Shown here one piece after another: positions 36,185 to 45,153 of a stretch of DNA of 64,000 bases. The stretch's first letter is position 1. Every line of letters begins with the position of its first letter. Where the stretch lies: contig REAZ01000015.1 in the NCBI GenBank assembly GCA_004294445.1, positions 1 to 64,000 of the forward strand. The letters run 5' to 3'. This DNA is from Cytophagales bacterium (lineage in GTDB: Bacteria; Bacteroidota; Bacteroidia; Cytophagales; Thermoflexibacteraceae). The notes beneath the pieces were generated by a model that worked only from the letters and a program-made list of their open reading frames with translations, was not told the origin of the DNA and ran no database searches. Made by a program: the position numbers and the translations under genes.

Positions 36185-37039
36185 TTATTTTTTTAGGTCT
36201 TGCAGATAGGTATTTATCCTTTGTTTTATTTCGGTATCGAGAGGAGAGGCAGACAAATTCGCCTTAAATTTTTCCAAAGAGTCTATTGCTTCTTTGGTTT
36301 TTCCCAAATTTACAAGACTTTGCGCCAAAAGCAAACAGGAATTTACGTCTTTTGGATTTATTTTGATAAGTTTTTCAAATCGTTCTACGGCTTTTTCATA
36401 TTGCCCCGATTGCATAGAGAGCAACCCAAGATTGAAGATTGCCAACTGGTTTTCAGGTTCTTTTTCTAATACTTCTCGTATCATCTTAATTCCCTGCATA
36501 GGTGTAGCGGTAATGGTATAGGTAACGCCTAATTTTACTTTTACATCTGCATTTTCAGGCTCTACAGCCAATACTTTTTCGTAGAATACGCGAGATTTTT
36601 GTGCTGCATATTTCACCTTTTGCTCGCTCATGGCAAAGCTAAAAACATCATAATAGGCATCTGCAACGCTGAGAAAGTTGGGCGTATTGGGGAATTGGTT
36701 TGATAAAAGTTCTGCATAATAGGCTACACTGTCTATCAGGTTAGACGAGCGAAAGATATAAGCCATACTATCCAATAGCATACTTTTATCTTTTTCGGAG
36801 TTACTTTTCAGAAAACTATTTCTCAGTATATTAAGCTGTTGTGTTTGCTTATCTGTAAGCATAACTTGGTGAGATTCCGCCAACGCTGGCTCTACTACGG
36901 AGTCATTTTCAGTAGTTTGTGCTTGTGCGGATTTTTCAATCGCTTTACTTTTATTACTAACTACTGATTTTGGGAGTAGGAATAGCCCAATAGCAAAGAG
37001 CAAGCTAACACCAACGATAATATACTGAGTCTTAAGCAT
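36185..37039 (-). CDS. Membrane-anchored TPR protein
   Basis: A 284-residue protein with an N-terminal anchor helix (about 6-23, IIVGVSLLFAIGLFLLP) and a Gln/Glu-rich linker. The region about 130-275 carries tetratricopeptide repeats: YEKVLAVEPENADVKVKLGV, EKEPENQLAIFNLGLL, FEKLIKINPKDVNSCLLLAQ and LVNLGKTKEAIDSLEKF. TPR arrays bind peptide partners; the partner is unknown. It lies 37 bp downstream of the HU gene, so it is likely to be read from the same strong promoter. Confidence 0.8.
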   Translation of the reverse strand: MLKTQYIIVGVSLLFAIGLFLLPKSVVSNKSKAIEKSAQAQTTENDSVVEPALAESHQVMLTDKQTQQLNILRNSFLKSNSEKDKSMLLDSMAYIFRSSNLIDSVAYYAELLSNQFPNTPNFLSVADAYYDVFSFAMSEQKVKYAAQKSRVFYEKVLAVEPENADVKVKLGVTYTITATPMQGIKMIREVLEKEPENQLAIFNLGLLSMQSGQYEKAVERFEKLIKINPKDVNSCLLLAQSLVNLGKTKEAIDSLEKFKANLSASPLDTEIKQRINTYLQDLKK

Positions 37040-37076
37040 GATTTTATTTTACTGTAACCCCTTGAAGGTAAAAATA

Positions 37077-37379
37077 TTACTTGTTAGCAAGTTTTACTTT
37101 ATCGCTTTTCTTCACTTCTTCTGTAAAAGTTTTGGAAGGTTTGAAAGCAGGGATATAATGCTCAGCAATCTCAATACGCTGATTTTTAGATATGTTTCTA
37201 CCTACTTTTTTGGCACGTCTTTTATTGATGAAACTGCCAAAACCTCTTACATAGATGTTTTCGCCTTCTACCATGTTGCTTTTCACCACTTTAAAAAATG
37301 CTTCCACTGAGGTAGAAACATCTTCTTTGCTAATTCCCGTTTTTTCTGCTATTTGAGCAATGATATCTGCTTTGGTCAC
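37077..37379 (-). CDS. HU/IHF-family DNA-binding protein
   Basis: A 100-residue nucleoid protein. The start MTKADIIAQIAEKTGISKEDV is the typical dimerisation helix pair. The beta-arm region is YVRGFGSFINKRRAKKVGRN, followed by IPAFKPSKTFTEEVK. This length and composition fit the HU-beta type. It bends and compacts DNA as a dimer. It carries a perfect promoter (37441-37472) and probably drives the downstream TPR gene. Confidence 0.95.
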   Translation of the reverse strand: MTKADIIAQIAEKTGISKEDVSTSVEAFFKVVKSNMVEGENIYVRGFGSFINKRRAKKVGRNISKNQRIEIAEHYIPAFKPSKTFTEEVKKSDKVKLANK

Positions 37380-37440
37380 GTTCGTAAAGATTTAATTAAA
37401 AAATAGTTAATACTCTATAAATCAAATAGATTTGATGCTA

Positions 37441-37472
37441 CAAAGTTAAAACTGTATTTTTCATTTGCAAAA
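37441..37472 (-). promoter_or_regulatory. Consensus Bacteroidota promoter of the HU gene
   Basis: On the minus strand TTTTG (complement of 37468-37472) is followed after 19 bp by TAACTTTG (complement of 37441-37448). This is a full match to TTTG-N19-TAnnTTTG. The leader to the HU ATG is about 55 bases. Confidence 0.8.
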
Positions 37473-37506
37473 GATTTCTAAGATATTTTTCGTAAATTTC
37501 AGAAAA

Positions 37507-37965
37507 TCACGTAGGTAGCTTATAGGGTAGGTAGTTATCCACGTTTTGTCCGTACTTATGAATATCTCTGACTATAGTAGAGCTGATATAAGCAAGTTCG
37601 GGTGAGGTGATAAATAAAACTGTTTCTAAGTTCGGATAAATATTTTTATTAATTTGTGCGATACTATTTTCGTACTCAAAATCGGTCGTGTTTCGCAAGC
37701 CCCGCAAAAGGTATTTTGCCTGTAGTTTTTCGGCAAAGGTAGCAGTAAGCCCGACAAAGGTTGCTACTCTCACGTTGTCATATCCTTTGAAGGCTTCTTC
37801 TATGCAGCTAATCATCACTTCTATGGGGAAGTAGCGTTGTTTTTGGCTATTATGCCCAATGCCTACTACTACTTCATCAAAAAGCAAACTACCTCTGATG
37901 ACTATGTCCTCATGACCTTTGGTAAAGGGGTCAAAGGAGCCGGGAAATAACGCTATTCTTTTCAT
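37507..37965 (-). CDS. coaD: Phosphopantetheine adenylyltransferase
   Basis: A 152-residue enzyme that adds AMP to 4'-phosphopantetheine, the fourth step of coenzyme A synthesis. The nucleotidyl-transferase signature is ALFPGSFDPFTKGHEDI (about 5-21). The substrate loop is LLRGLRNTTDFEYE, and the C-terminal ISSTIVRDI motif lies near 128. It lies 3 bp downstream of the DUF3822 gene in the arrangement usual in Bacteroidota, although the rsmD gene that often sits between them is absent. Confidence 0.95.
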   Translation of the reverse strand: MKRIALFPGSFDPFTKGHEDIVIRGSLLFDEVVVGIGHNSQKQRYFPIEVMISCIEEAFKGYDNVRVATFVGLTATFAEKLQAKYLLRGLRNTTDFEYENSIAQINKNIYPNLETVLFITSPELAYISSTIVRDIHKYGQNVDNYLPYKLPT

Positions 37966-37968
37966 CTA

Positions 37969-38820
37969 TTATTTTATGGCTATGGGAACACTAAACATAT
38001 CAAAAGCACTGTGGGGCTGCAGTTCGTCAAATTTGTAGCCAAAAGTAATCCCTTGAGGTCGGGAGCCTGTTTTTACGCTATTTATATATTTCCGTAATTC
38101 CTTCACATACGAACTATTATCAGAAATATTTCCGTACATCACTATATTAGCTTCTTGCCTTTGGCAACCCATTTTTTCGATAGCCAACAAGACATAGTAA
38201 ATAAAATCTTGGGAATTATGATGGGAAAAAGTATTCAGATACTGTAGATGTCCGTGCTTAAAAGCGACAAGCGTGAGGGTGTCTGACTGCACAAATAGGT
38301 TTAAATCTCTGGATTCTAAACTTTTATCAAAAGTAAGTAGCCCCTCCAAAATACAACTATTTTCATGCAAGTAGGAAATTTCTTGATACGGGTATTTACT
38401 CTTTACCCATCTAAGGAGGTATTTTTCTACCGCAAAAATACAAGTAATTCCCTGCTTTGCATGGGTAGAGTAGCAAATATCTAATTTATCTGCATCTATT
38501 TCTACATTCATCCTGAGCAAGTCTATGGCATTTTGAGGAGAAAAAAACTCTTCGGGAACATAAGAGAATTTGGCAAGAGTGCTAACGAGAACAATTTTTT
38601 TCCAATAGCCCGCCGCAATAAAAAAGTGTTCCTTATAAATCTGCTCCAACAAACCTATTTCATCTATGTCTGAACCTACAGCATAGCTTTCATATACCAA
38701 ATATTTACCTTGAACGGCATCAAATACTCCTATCTCGATTTCTTGTTTGGATATTTTAAAGCACAATGTGTATTTGTATATCTCATCTACACTGAAAGTC
38801 TCATCTTTGATTTGAATCAT
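37969..38820 (-). CDS. DUF3822 family protein
   Basis: A 283-residue protein of the actin-fold-like DUF3822 family found beside coaD in Bacteroidota. I recognise it from context and from its start (DETFSVDEIYKYTLCFKISK), the two-lobed length, and a central VQSDTLTLVAFKHGHLQYLNTF strand pair. No catalytic residues are evident. The stop lies 3 bp before coaD, so the two are co-transcribed. Function is not known. Confidence 0.75.
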   Translation of the reverse strand: MIQIKDETFSVDEIYKYTLCFKISKQEIEIGVFDAVQGKYLVYESYAVGSDIDEIGLLEQIYKEHFFIAAGYWKKIVLVSTLAKFSYVPEEFFSPQNAIDLLRMNVEIDADKLDICYSTHAKQGITCIFAVEKYLLRWVKSKYPYQEISYLHENSCILEGLLTFDKSLESRDLNLFVQSDTLTLVAFKHGHLQYLNTFSHHNSQDFIYYVLLAIEKMGCQRQEANIVMYGNISDNSSYVKELRKYINSVKTGSRPQGITFGYKFDELQPHSAFDMFSVPIAIK

Positions 38821-38945
38821 TGGTGCGGGGGAGTTAAAAGTTTGATATTTAAGGTCTAAAGTGAGCTATACACCAAAATAATATTTAGCTATAACCACAA
38901 CTTTCGACCTTAAACAGAAAAGTGCAATGCGTAAAATACTCCGAG

Positions 38946-39584
38946 TTAGTCTTCCCAGTTTCCTGAAGTAGTAACTTCATCTCTTGACCCGAAACGCAAA
39001 AACTTACGCTTGCGATTTTCAGAGCTTTCCTTTCTTGTAGGATCTACGGGGCAAGAGTCTATTACTTCCAAAACATCAACCATTACGTTGCCTTTTTTAA
39101 TCTTGCCTGCATAGATAGTGAACTGACAGTCAGTACAAGTAGCAGGTTTCTCAAAGCCTTCTATGGCACAAGTTGGTATCTTGTAAAGATTTTCGGCAAC
39201 AAATCCAGCATACTTATCAGCAGGGAAAAGGTATTTTTGTACGTTTTCTCTACCCAAAGTGTCAAAAGAAACTCTCACACTATCCCCTAAGTGCGACTGC
39301 GATGCGGGGCGTTGGATAATTGTTTCCTTTTTCTCCACAATGTAGATAGTTCCTTCTTTGATGAAGTTGGTCAAGCTATCCCAAGTGCCGCAGTAGCGAC
39401 CGTTGCTCAACAAGAACCATTTTTGTACTTCTCTGATTTCCTTAAGGCGCTCGATGACTAAGGCTTCAGATTTTTTAACATTTTCAGCAGTATCTATGTT
39501 TTCTTTGATACCAGCATAGAGCAAATAGCCCAAGGCAACAATGACAGGAATTAATGCCCAAGTAAATATTGTAGTCTTTCTCAT
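38946..39584 (-). CDS. Conserved hypothetical protein with N-terminal membrane anchor
   Basis: A 212-residue protein. The N-terminal helix (about 7-24, FTWALIPVIVALGYLLYAG) and the following amphipathic helix (VIERLKEIREVQKWFLLSNGRY) give it a pseudopilin-like layout. The rest is a periplasmic domain with several cysteines (CAIEGFEKPATCTDC), which could form a disulfide or metal site. It resembles a conserved Bacteroidota hypothetical family that I cannot name. The C-terminus is charged (RKESSENRKRKFLRFG). It stands alone, 125 bp upstream of DUF3822. Confidence 0.6.
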   Translation of the reverse strand: MRKTTIFTWALIPVIVALGYLLYAGIKENIDTAENVKKSEALVIERLKEIREVQKWFLLSNGRYCGTWDSLTNFIKEGTIYIVEKKETIIQRPASQSHLGDSVRVSFDTLGRENVQKYLFPADKYAGFVAENLYKIPTCAIEGFEKPATCTDCQFTIYAGKIKKGNVMVDVLEVIDSCPVDPTRKESSENRKRKFLRFGSRDEVTTSGNWED

Positions 39585-39958
39585 GTTTTAATTCTTTTAA
39601 ATTGCAATTATAAATATTTTAATCAAATAAAAATTAACAAGTTGATATTTTTTTGCCAATATTACAGTAGAATTATTGTTTTTGCAAACATAATAGAAAA
39701 ACAAGTAAAAAAGATACAATATTTATAACAAATTATTTACTATTTAATCTCTTTATGTCTTTCTTCTTTGCAGATGCTCTTTTGTGCGAGAGTTTTAGCA
39801 AATAGCGGTCTGACCAAATAGGAATAGTTTTTGGTAAATTTTTCTAAAAACTCTGTTTATATATGAAATAGATATAATATATTTGTTGTTAGCAAACATT
39901 TTATTTGGGATAGAATTAGGGTTGTTTTAAGTTTTTCAAAAATTCAAATTTTCAAACA
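39585..39958. other. AT-rich gap upstream of rnc
   Basis: No gene is visible in this stretch. A TAnnTTTG element (TATATTTG, 39878-39885) could be the -7 box of rnc, but a -33 box is weak. A GGTCTGACC word at 39807-39815 resembles half of the family Y palindrome. The acpP and fabF genes that usually precede rnc in this phylum are absent. Confidence 0.4.
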
Positions 39959-40036
39959 CTGTTTAATCATTTAAAATATTTCTTTGGAAGGTACTCCGAA
40001 CAAGACAAAAAACTCATTGTTTCTATCAAGCAAATT

Positions 40037-40690
40037 ATGGGGAGGAAGCCTACTAACTTAGATTTGTACAAATTGGCTTTTTCGCATACATCTGCCGCTA
40101 AGGAAAACTCCGATGGCTTCAAAGAATCTAATGAACGCTTGGAATATTTGGGAGATGCGGTACTCGGAATGGTCATTGCCGAGTATTTGTTCAAGCGTTT
40201 TCCCTACAAAGACGAGGGCTTCCTTACCGAGATACGCTCTCGGCTTGTGAGCAGGGAATCATTGGGACAGCTCGCCCGCAAAATAGGCTTGGACAAGCTC
40301 GTTGTCTATGATACGAAACGAAAGACAGCACTTTCTTTCAAATATTTGCATGGCGATACGATGGAGGCTTTCATTGGGGCTATATTTTTGGATAAAGGAA
40401 TTAAGTTTTGTAGCAAATTTATCACAAGGAATATGCTCAATGCACACATAGACCTCAAGCACATCATAGACAATGATAATAACTACAAGAGCAAGTTAAT
40501 AGAATGGTCGCAACGGCAAGGTAAAACTGTAAAGTTTGACATGATAGACGAAAAAGGGAATAGCCACCAAAAACAGTTCAAGATACAAGTCCTTGTCGAG
40601 GAGGAAATTGTATCTTCGGGAGTGGGTTTTAGCAAAAAAAATGCAGAACAAGACGCAGCAAGGAGAGCTTGCGAGGCGTTAAATATTTGA
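40037..40690 (+). CDS. rnc: Ribonuclease III
   Basis: From the ATG at 40037 this is a 217-residue double-strand RNA endonuclease. The catalytic signature is NERLEYLGDAVLGMVIAEYL (about 29-48), with the second metal ligand region in DTMEAFIGAIFLDKG. The C-terminal dsRNA-binding domain is about 145-216 (GVGFSKKNAEQDAARRACEAL). The frame stays open upstream of the ATG to 39920, and the residues encoded from a CTG at 39959 (FNHLKYFFGRYSEQDKK) look like the normal N-terminus of Bacteroidota RNase III. The true start may be this CTG. It stands alone rather than after fabF. Confidence 0.93.
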   Translation: MGRKPTNLDLYKLAFSHTSAAKENSDGFKESNERLEYLGDAVLGMVIAEYLFKRFPYKDEGFLTEIRSRLVSRESLGQLARKIGLDKLVVYDTKRKTALSFKYLHGDTMEAFIGAIFLDKGIKFCSKFITRNMLNAHIDLKHIIDNDNNYKSKLIEWSQRQGKTVKFDMIDEKGNSHQKQFKIQVLVEEEIVSSGVGFSKKNAEQDAARRACEALNI

Positions 40691-40707
40691 GATTAGATTA
40701 AGTCTGG

Positions 40708-42561
40708 CTACAAATGTATTTCTACTACTGTGCCTGCATCTTTGGCAGTTTGAATAAAAAACGTCGCTCCAATTTCAGTTGCTCTCTGTTGCATGTTTTG
40801 CAAGCCGAAGTGCGATGCCGTAGGCGTGGATATCATGTCCAAATTGAACCCCTTTCCATTATCAATAATTCTGATAGAGATTAGGAACGGCTTTTGGGCA
40901 AACTGGTGTGTATGAATTTCTACTCTTGCTATCGAAGCCTCGCTGTATTTGACGGTGTTGTGTAGTGCCTCCTGAACAATCCGATATAGATTAATCGCTT
41001 GGTCGGCTGTAAAATATGTTTCTGTTATTCCCTGCAAATCCAAAGAAAATTCTATAGATTCTTCTTGGGCTTGCATCTGTTCTATGAGTTTGAGTATCTT
41101 ATCATAGAAATCTTGGAGACTCGTATTTTCTTTGTTCAGTACCCAAACTATGCTGCGCAAATCGTCAATAATGCTTTTAGTTTGTAGGCTTAGTTCATCA
41201 ATTCTGTTTTGCCCAAAGTTATCCTTGATACGGTATAAGCTACGCACCAAATAGGTAAGCCGCGAGCCTATGTTATCATGCAAATCTTTGGAAATGCGTT
41301 CTCTCTCGTTCTTCAAGCTATGTTCTTTTTCCATTATTTTTTTGAGCAATGTACCGATATATTTATGCAGCGAACGAGAGGGTATTAAAAAATAAAAAAT
41401 CTCCCCCACAAACATAAGCATCCAATTTAGAAAATCCATGTAGCCAATTGAGCTAAGCCGATAGACTATCAGAATCATAAAGCTTAAGCCTACAACATTG
41501 GTAAATAATAAATAATTTACTTCACTATTGACCTGCCTAATCTGTATGGTAGCTATAATCGTGATGCCATACATTGCAAAAAGTAGGAAATAAGAAATAG
41601 AAATACCTAAGCCCAGATAGCCCAAAAATATGAGTGGCAAACTTAGTAATGCTATAATTCTGACACTGCTTAGCGCTTTGTCTGCCCAAGGAGCAACGTA
41701 GCAGTCTGCTGCTAAGAAATGCTGCGTAAACCATGCTCTTGCTGCGATGGAGAGCAGGGTAAGGGGGTGGTATAAATAAAAAGACCAAGAAGGAACATCA
41801 AAATAAGCCCATAGCAGGTTTGGCTTAGTAAAATGATAAATAAATAAAATATCTATAAAACAACTCACTACAAAAATTATGTATATTTTATCTTTGATAA
41901 GGCTACATATCCATAGGTTATAAAAAAAAAGAAAGGGAAGAATACCAAAAAGAAGCCCAAAACCGAGATTTTCAAGGCTATTATTCTGATAAAATGCAGC
42001 ACTATTTCTCAAATATCCCATAATAAGTCCTCTATCTCTGTGCAGCATCGAGTTTCCGCTTATTTTGAAATATAGCTCGCTTTTTCCTCTTTGTATCAAG
42101 ATAGATTCATTCAAATAGAAATTGAAATAATCTAATTTTTTATTTTTTCCCAATCCTAAAAGTGATTTTCCCCATTTCCCATTAAGAAGTTGGTAGAAAA
42201 TTTCTAAGCTATCTATGCGAGGCGCAAAACTAAGATAAAAAATCTGTTCTTGGCTACGATTTTCCACCGTAAGACGAAGCCAATAGGAAGTGTATGCCTT
42301 ATCTTGGTAAAACCGATATACTTCGCCATGAAGCGGTTTGAAGCTATCTGAGGGCAGTAACATTGCCTCTTGTAAGGTAAGAAGTCCTGTAGAATCTCCA
42401 AACAGCTCAAGATAGTCGTTGAGCTGGTGCGTAGAAGTTTGTTCATCTATGACGAGCATATCTGTTTGTGCATAGCTAACTTGGCACAAAAAAGTGATAA
42501 AATAACCTACTAATATAGTCAGAATAACCTTCATTAGGATATGCGTCAAATTAACGTTCAA
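40708..42561 (-). CDS. 7TMR-DISM sensor histidine kinase (HisKA_3 type)
   Basis: A 617-residue kinase. A signal peptide (about 1-32) is followed by a 7TMR-DISMED2-like domain (about 45-190, with SYWLRLTVENRSQEQIFYLSF). Seven transmembrane helices run from about 195 to 405. The dimerisation motif is NERERISKDLHDNIGSRL near residues 420-440, in which the His is the phospho-acceptor as in NarX/LytS-like kinases. The ATPase domain (510-617) has EALHNTVKYSEAS and IDNGKGFNLD. The response regulator at 42569 ends 7 bp before this start, so they are a two-component pair. It is a structural relative of the 7TMR-SpoIIE receptor at 23624. Confidence 0.92.
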   Translation of the reverse strand: MNVNLTHILMKVILTILVGYFITFLCQVSYAQTDMLVIDEQTSTHQLNDYLELFGDSTGLLTLQEAMLLPSDSFKPLHGEVYRFYQDKAYTSYWLRLTVENRSQEQIFYLSFAPRIDSLEIFYQLLNGKWGKSLLGLGKNKKLDYFNFYLNESILIQRGKSELYFKISGNSMLHRDRGLIMGYLRNSAAFYQNNSLENLGFGLLFGILPFLFFYNLWICSLIKDKIYIIFVVSCFIDILFIYHFTKPNLLWAYFDVPSWSFYLYHPLTLLSIAARAWFTQHFLAADCYVAPWADKALSSVRIIALLSLPLIFLGYLGLGISISYFLLFAMYGITIIATIQIRQVNSEVNYLLFTNVVGLSFMILIVYRLSSIGYMDFLNWMLMFVGEIFYFLIPSRSLHKYIGTLLKKIMEKEHSLKNERERISKDLHDNIGSRLTYLVRSLYRIKDNFGQNRIDELSLQTKSIIDDLRSIVWVLNKENTSLQDFYDKILKLIEQMQAQEESIEFSLDLQGITETYFTADQAINLYRIVQEALHNTVKYSEASIARVEIHTHQFAQKPFLISIRIIDNGKGFNLDMISTPTASHFGLQNMQQRATEIGATFFIQTAKDAGTVVEIHL

Positions 42562-42568
42562 ACGAATA

Positions 42569-43225
42569 TTAGCTTTTAATTTTATTGATTACTTGCATTC
42601 TATTACTCACCTCCATTTTGTCATAAATATTAGAAATATGCCTTTTGAGGGTATGAAGGCTTATTCCAATCGTATCTGCAATACTTTGGTAAGTAAATCC
42701 ATCAACCAAATAAAGTAATATTTCCTGCTCTCTTTTTGTGAGTAGGTCTATCGCTTTTTCTTTTTTCTGTGTTTGCTGGTCGGAAATGATGAGTGTCTGT
42801 TGTAAAAAATTAAAGACTTTTCTGGCGATACTTGTTGTAAGTTCGGTGCCTCCTCCTCTCACATTTTCTATAGCCGTAACGATTTTGGTGACTGGTTCCT
42901 CTTTTAGCAAATACCCCTTTGCACCTGCTTTGATAGCTTCTAATATTTTGTTGTCCTCGTCAGAGGAGGTAAGCATTATAACTTGCACGCTTGGGTACAA
43001 CGCTCTTATGTGGGTAGTAGTAGCGATTCCGTCAAGTTTAGGCATTGAAATATCCATAAGAACTACATGGGGCAGACTCTCTAACGACAGCCTTGCCAAA
43101 CTTTCTAAGCATAAGATACCATTTGCGGCAGTAAACACAATTTCGAACTTGGTAGTAGCTTCTAAGTCTTCTCTGATATTTTGCAATAAAAGTAGGCTGT
43201 CATCTACTATGGCTATCTTGGTCAT
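42569..43225 (-). CDS. NarL/LuxR-family response regulator
   Basis: A 218-residue regulator. The receiver domain has the acidic pair DD at 8-9, the phospho-acceptor Asp58 in VVLMDISMP, a Thr/Ser in MLTSSDE and Lys in GYLLKEEP. The C-terminal LuxR-type helix-turn-helix (about 155-215) reads LTKREQEILLYLVDGFTYQ and IADTIGISLHTLKRHISNIY. It is the upstream gene of the pair with the 7TMR-DISM kinase, 7 bp apart. Its targets are not visible. Nearly 400 bp of AT-rich sequence precede it. Confidence 0.93.
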   Translation of the reverse strand: MTKIAIVDDSLLLLQNIREDLEATTKFEIVFTAANGILCLESLARLSLESLPHVVLMDISMPKLDGIATTTHIRALYPSVQVIMLTSSDEDNKILEAIKAGAKGYLLKEEPVTKIVTAIENVRGGGTELTTSIARKVFNFLQQTLIISDQQTQKKEKAIDLLTKREQEILLYLVDGFTYQSIADTIGISLHTLKRHISNIYDKMEVSNRMQVINKIKS

Positions 43226-43623
43226 AAATGTCTTAAAAAATGCCCCTTAGAGGGTTAAGCATATATATTAAATAGGAAACAGAAGTTTAATGCATAATAA
43301 ACTTAGGTCAAGATGAAGACAATATCTATCAGATAAATACTATCTAATTAGATAGTTGGTAACTTGATGAAGTAGAACGAGAAATAAAAAAATAAGCTAA
43401 CTAAATCCGACCCTATACATTTGTAATGGGTATAATGCCAAACGGAAAGTTAGGTAAAAAGTTGGAATTTTATATATTCGTACCAAGCGTAATACGTGTA
43501 ATAGCAAGCAAAAGTCATTTAATTAACTTTATTTAACTAAAAAAGGCGACTTTTTCTCGAAACTACAACTTTCTCGCCATTTACACGCATTGCTTTTTGT
43601 ACTAACTTTGCCTAATTTTAGTT
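43226..43623. other. AT-rich gap between the response regulator and hydrolase genes
   Basis: About 400 bp without a convincing ORF. I see no tRNA cloverleaf and no strong palindrome. It must contain the promoter of the two-component pair, but no TAnnTTTG element stands out upstream of 43225. Confidence 0.4.
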
Positions 43624-44409
43624 TTACCTAACTTGGGAAAGAAAATTCATCACTTGTTCATAAAGTTCGTCGGGCTTTTCAGCGTGTACCCAATGTCCTG
43701 CTCCTGCGATAGTTACTAACTGTGAATGTGGGAAAATAGTTTTGATTTCCTCTTGGTCGGAGTGATGAATGTATTGGGACTTACCTCCCTTAACGAAAAG
43801 AGTAGGTTGTTTTATGGCTTTTCTATACAGCAGTGCTTCGCCAATCTTGTCTATTTTTGCTGTTAGCACCTCTAAGTTCATACGCCAAGCAAATTTTCCA
43901 TCATCAGTGCGGTAGAGATTTTTGAGTAGAAATTGCCTTGTCCCGATGTCCAATCCATTGTTTGCCATTGTTTGTTCTGCCTCATTTCTATTCGTCATCT
44001 GTTCCAAATCTATGCTGTTGAGCGTGTCCAATATAGCTCCATGATGTACGGGATAGGCTTTTGGAGCAATGTCAATCACTATGAGTTTGTCGAAGGTGTC
44101 GGGGTAGTTAGCGGCAAACTGCATCACTGCTTTGCCGCCCATCGAATGTCCCAAAAGATACAAGGGCTTGCCTAACTGCTGTTTTTTGATAAACTGATGT
44201 AAATCTGATGCCATTTCCTCGTAGCTATGCTCGCTGTCCCACTCGCTTCTGCCATGGTTTCGCAAGTCCAATAAATAAACTTGGTATGTTTCTGCAAACC
44301 TACGCCCTATCGTCATTAGGTTATCTAACATTCCGAACAAACCATGTATGATGAGTAGTGTGCCATTTGCAGCATTTTCTTTGCCTATTTCTTTGAAATT
44401 CAAGTGCAT
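43624..44409 (-). CDS. Alpha/beta-fold hydrolase (YbfF-like)
   Basis: A 261-residue hydrolase. The oxyanion region is LLIIHGLFGMLDNL. The nucleophile elbow is LLGHSMGGKAVMQFA (Ser near residue 96). The catalytic acid is probably in the SIDLEQ/IDIAPKAY area, and the His lies in GAGHWVHAEKP near residue 240. The order and length fit the YbfF esterase group, which acts on short acyl esters. It is divergent from the NlpC/P60 gene, with 69 bp between the two starts. No operon partner is evident. Confidence 0.88.
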   Translation of the reverse strand: MHLNFKEIGKENAANGTLLIIHGLFGMLDNLMTIGRRFAETYQVYLLDLRNHGRSEWDSEHSYEEMASDLHQFIKKQQLGKPLYLLGHSMGGKAVMQFAANYPDTFDKLIVIDIAPKAYPVHHGAILDTLNSIDLEQMTNRNEAEQTMANNGLDIGTRQFLLKNLYRTDDGKFAWRMNLEVLTAKIDKIGEALLYRKAIKQPTLFVKGGKSQYIHHSDQEEIKTIFPHSQLVTIAGAGHWVHAEKPDELYEQVMNFLSQVR

Positions 44410-44428
44410 ATTATAGTTGTTTTTTTTA

Positions 44429-44460
44429 TTTTGCTTATTTCAAATCTATCCGTATCTTTG
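44429..44460 (+). promoter_or_regulatory. Consensus Bacteroidota promoter of the NlpC/P60-yicC unit
   Basis: TTTTG (44429-44433), a 19-bp spacer and TATCTTTG (44453-44460) match TTTG-N19-TAnnTTTG exactly. The ATG at 44479 follows after 18 bp, so the leader is about 10 bases, too short for much leader control. Confidence 0.8.
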
Positions 44461-44478
44461 AAAAAATAAATAACACGT

Positions 44479-45144
44479 ATGCAAGGTATAGATTTTATCC
44501 GAGATGACAAACAAAATATTAGGTTCGCCGTCATTGATTTAAACCTTTTACAAGATACTTTTGATGATTTTTTTGGCGCACTTATCACAGGCAATAACAC
44601 CAAAGGGGTGGAGTTTTTGAGAGATGACAAAGGCAACATCATCAAGGCAAAAATTGACTTGCTTGTTCATCAGAAGACTTTTGACGATTTTTTTAGTGAA
44701 CTCATAGTCAAGGGGAAAGATGAAGATATCAAGGTCGTTTCCAACGATTCGCGTGAAAACAAAATTATGAACCTGATTGTCGCTGCTCGCTCGTTTTTGA
44801 ATACCAAATATCAGTCTGGCGGAACATCTTTGTTTGGTATGGACTGTTCAGGCTTCAGTACAATGGCTTACAAATCTATTGGCGTTAATCTGCCACGCAC
44901 CTCCCGCGACCAAGCCCTTGCAGGTAAAAGTGTAGCTAAAAACAGCCTACAAGCGGGAGATTTAGTATTTTTTGCCACAGGCACAGACAGCAGCCGCATC
45001 TCTCATGTAGGGCTGATAGTAAAAGGCGGTGCGAAAGGGCAAGCACGCATGATTCACGCTTCTTCTTCCAAAGGCGTGATAGAGGACGACCCTTTTTCAG
45101 CTTATTATGACCCAAAATTTATCAGTGCGACACGAGTAATCTAA
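44479..45144 (+). CDS. NlpC/P60 peptidase fused to a double Phd/RelB-like repeat
   Basis: A 221-residue protein. Residues about 1-36 and 41-78 are two copies of one motif: GIDFIRDDKQNIRFAVIDL then TFDDFFGALI, and GVEFLRDDKGNIIKAKIDL then TFDDFFSELI. The pattern (strand, D-D-K-x-N-I, strand IDL, helix) resembles short antitoxin-like proteins of the Phd/RelB type, from memory. The C-terminal domain (about 95-221) is an NlpC/P60 cysteine peptidase with GMDCSGFS (Cys nucleophile), ISHVGLIV (His) and MIHASSSKG (third residue). It has no signal peptide, odd for a wall hydrolase, so it may act on an intracellular substrate. It lies 9 bp before yicC. Confidence 0.75.
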   Translation: MQGIDFIRDDKQNIRFAVIDLNLLQDTFDDFFGALITGNNTKGVEFLRDDKGNIIKAKIDLLVHQKTFDDFFSELIVKGKDEDIKVVSNDSRENKIMNLIVAARSFLNTKYQSGGTSLFGMDCSGFSTMAYKSIGVNLPRTSRDQALAGKSVAKNSLQAGDLVFFATGTDSSRISHVGLIVKGGAKGQARMIHASSSKGVIEDDPFSAYYDPKFISATRVI

Positions 45145-45153
45145 ATAAAAAAA

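Noticed and set aside
43226-43623. A tRNA or small RNA gene in the long gap
   Set aside because: I found no cloverleaf, T-loop motif or strong hairpin with a T tract.
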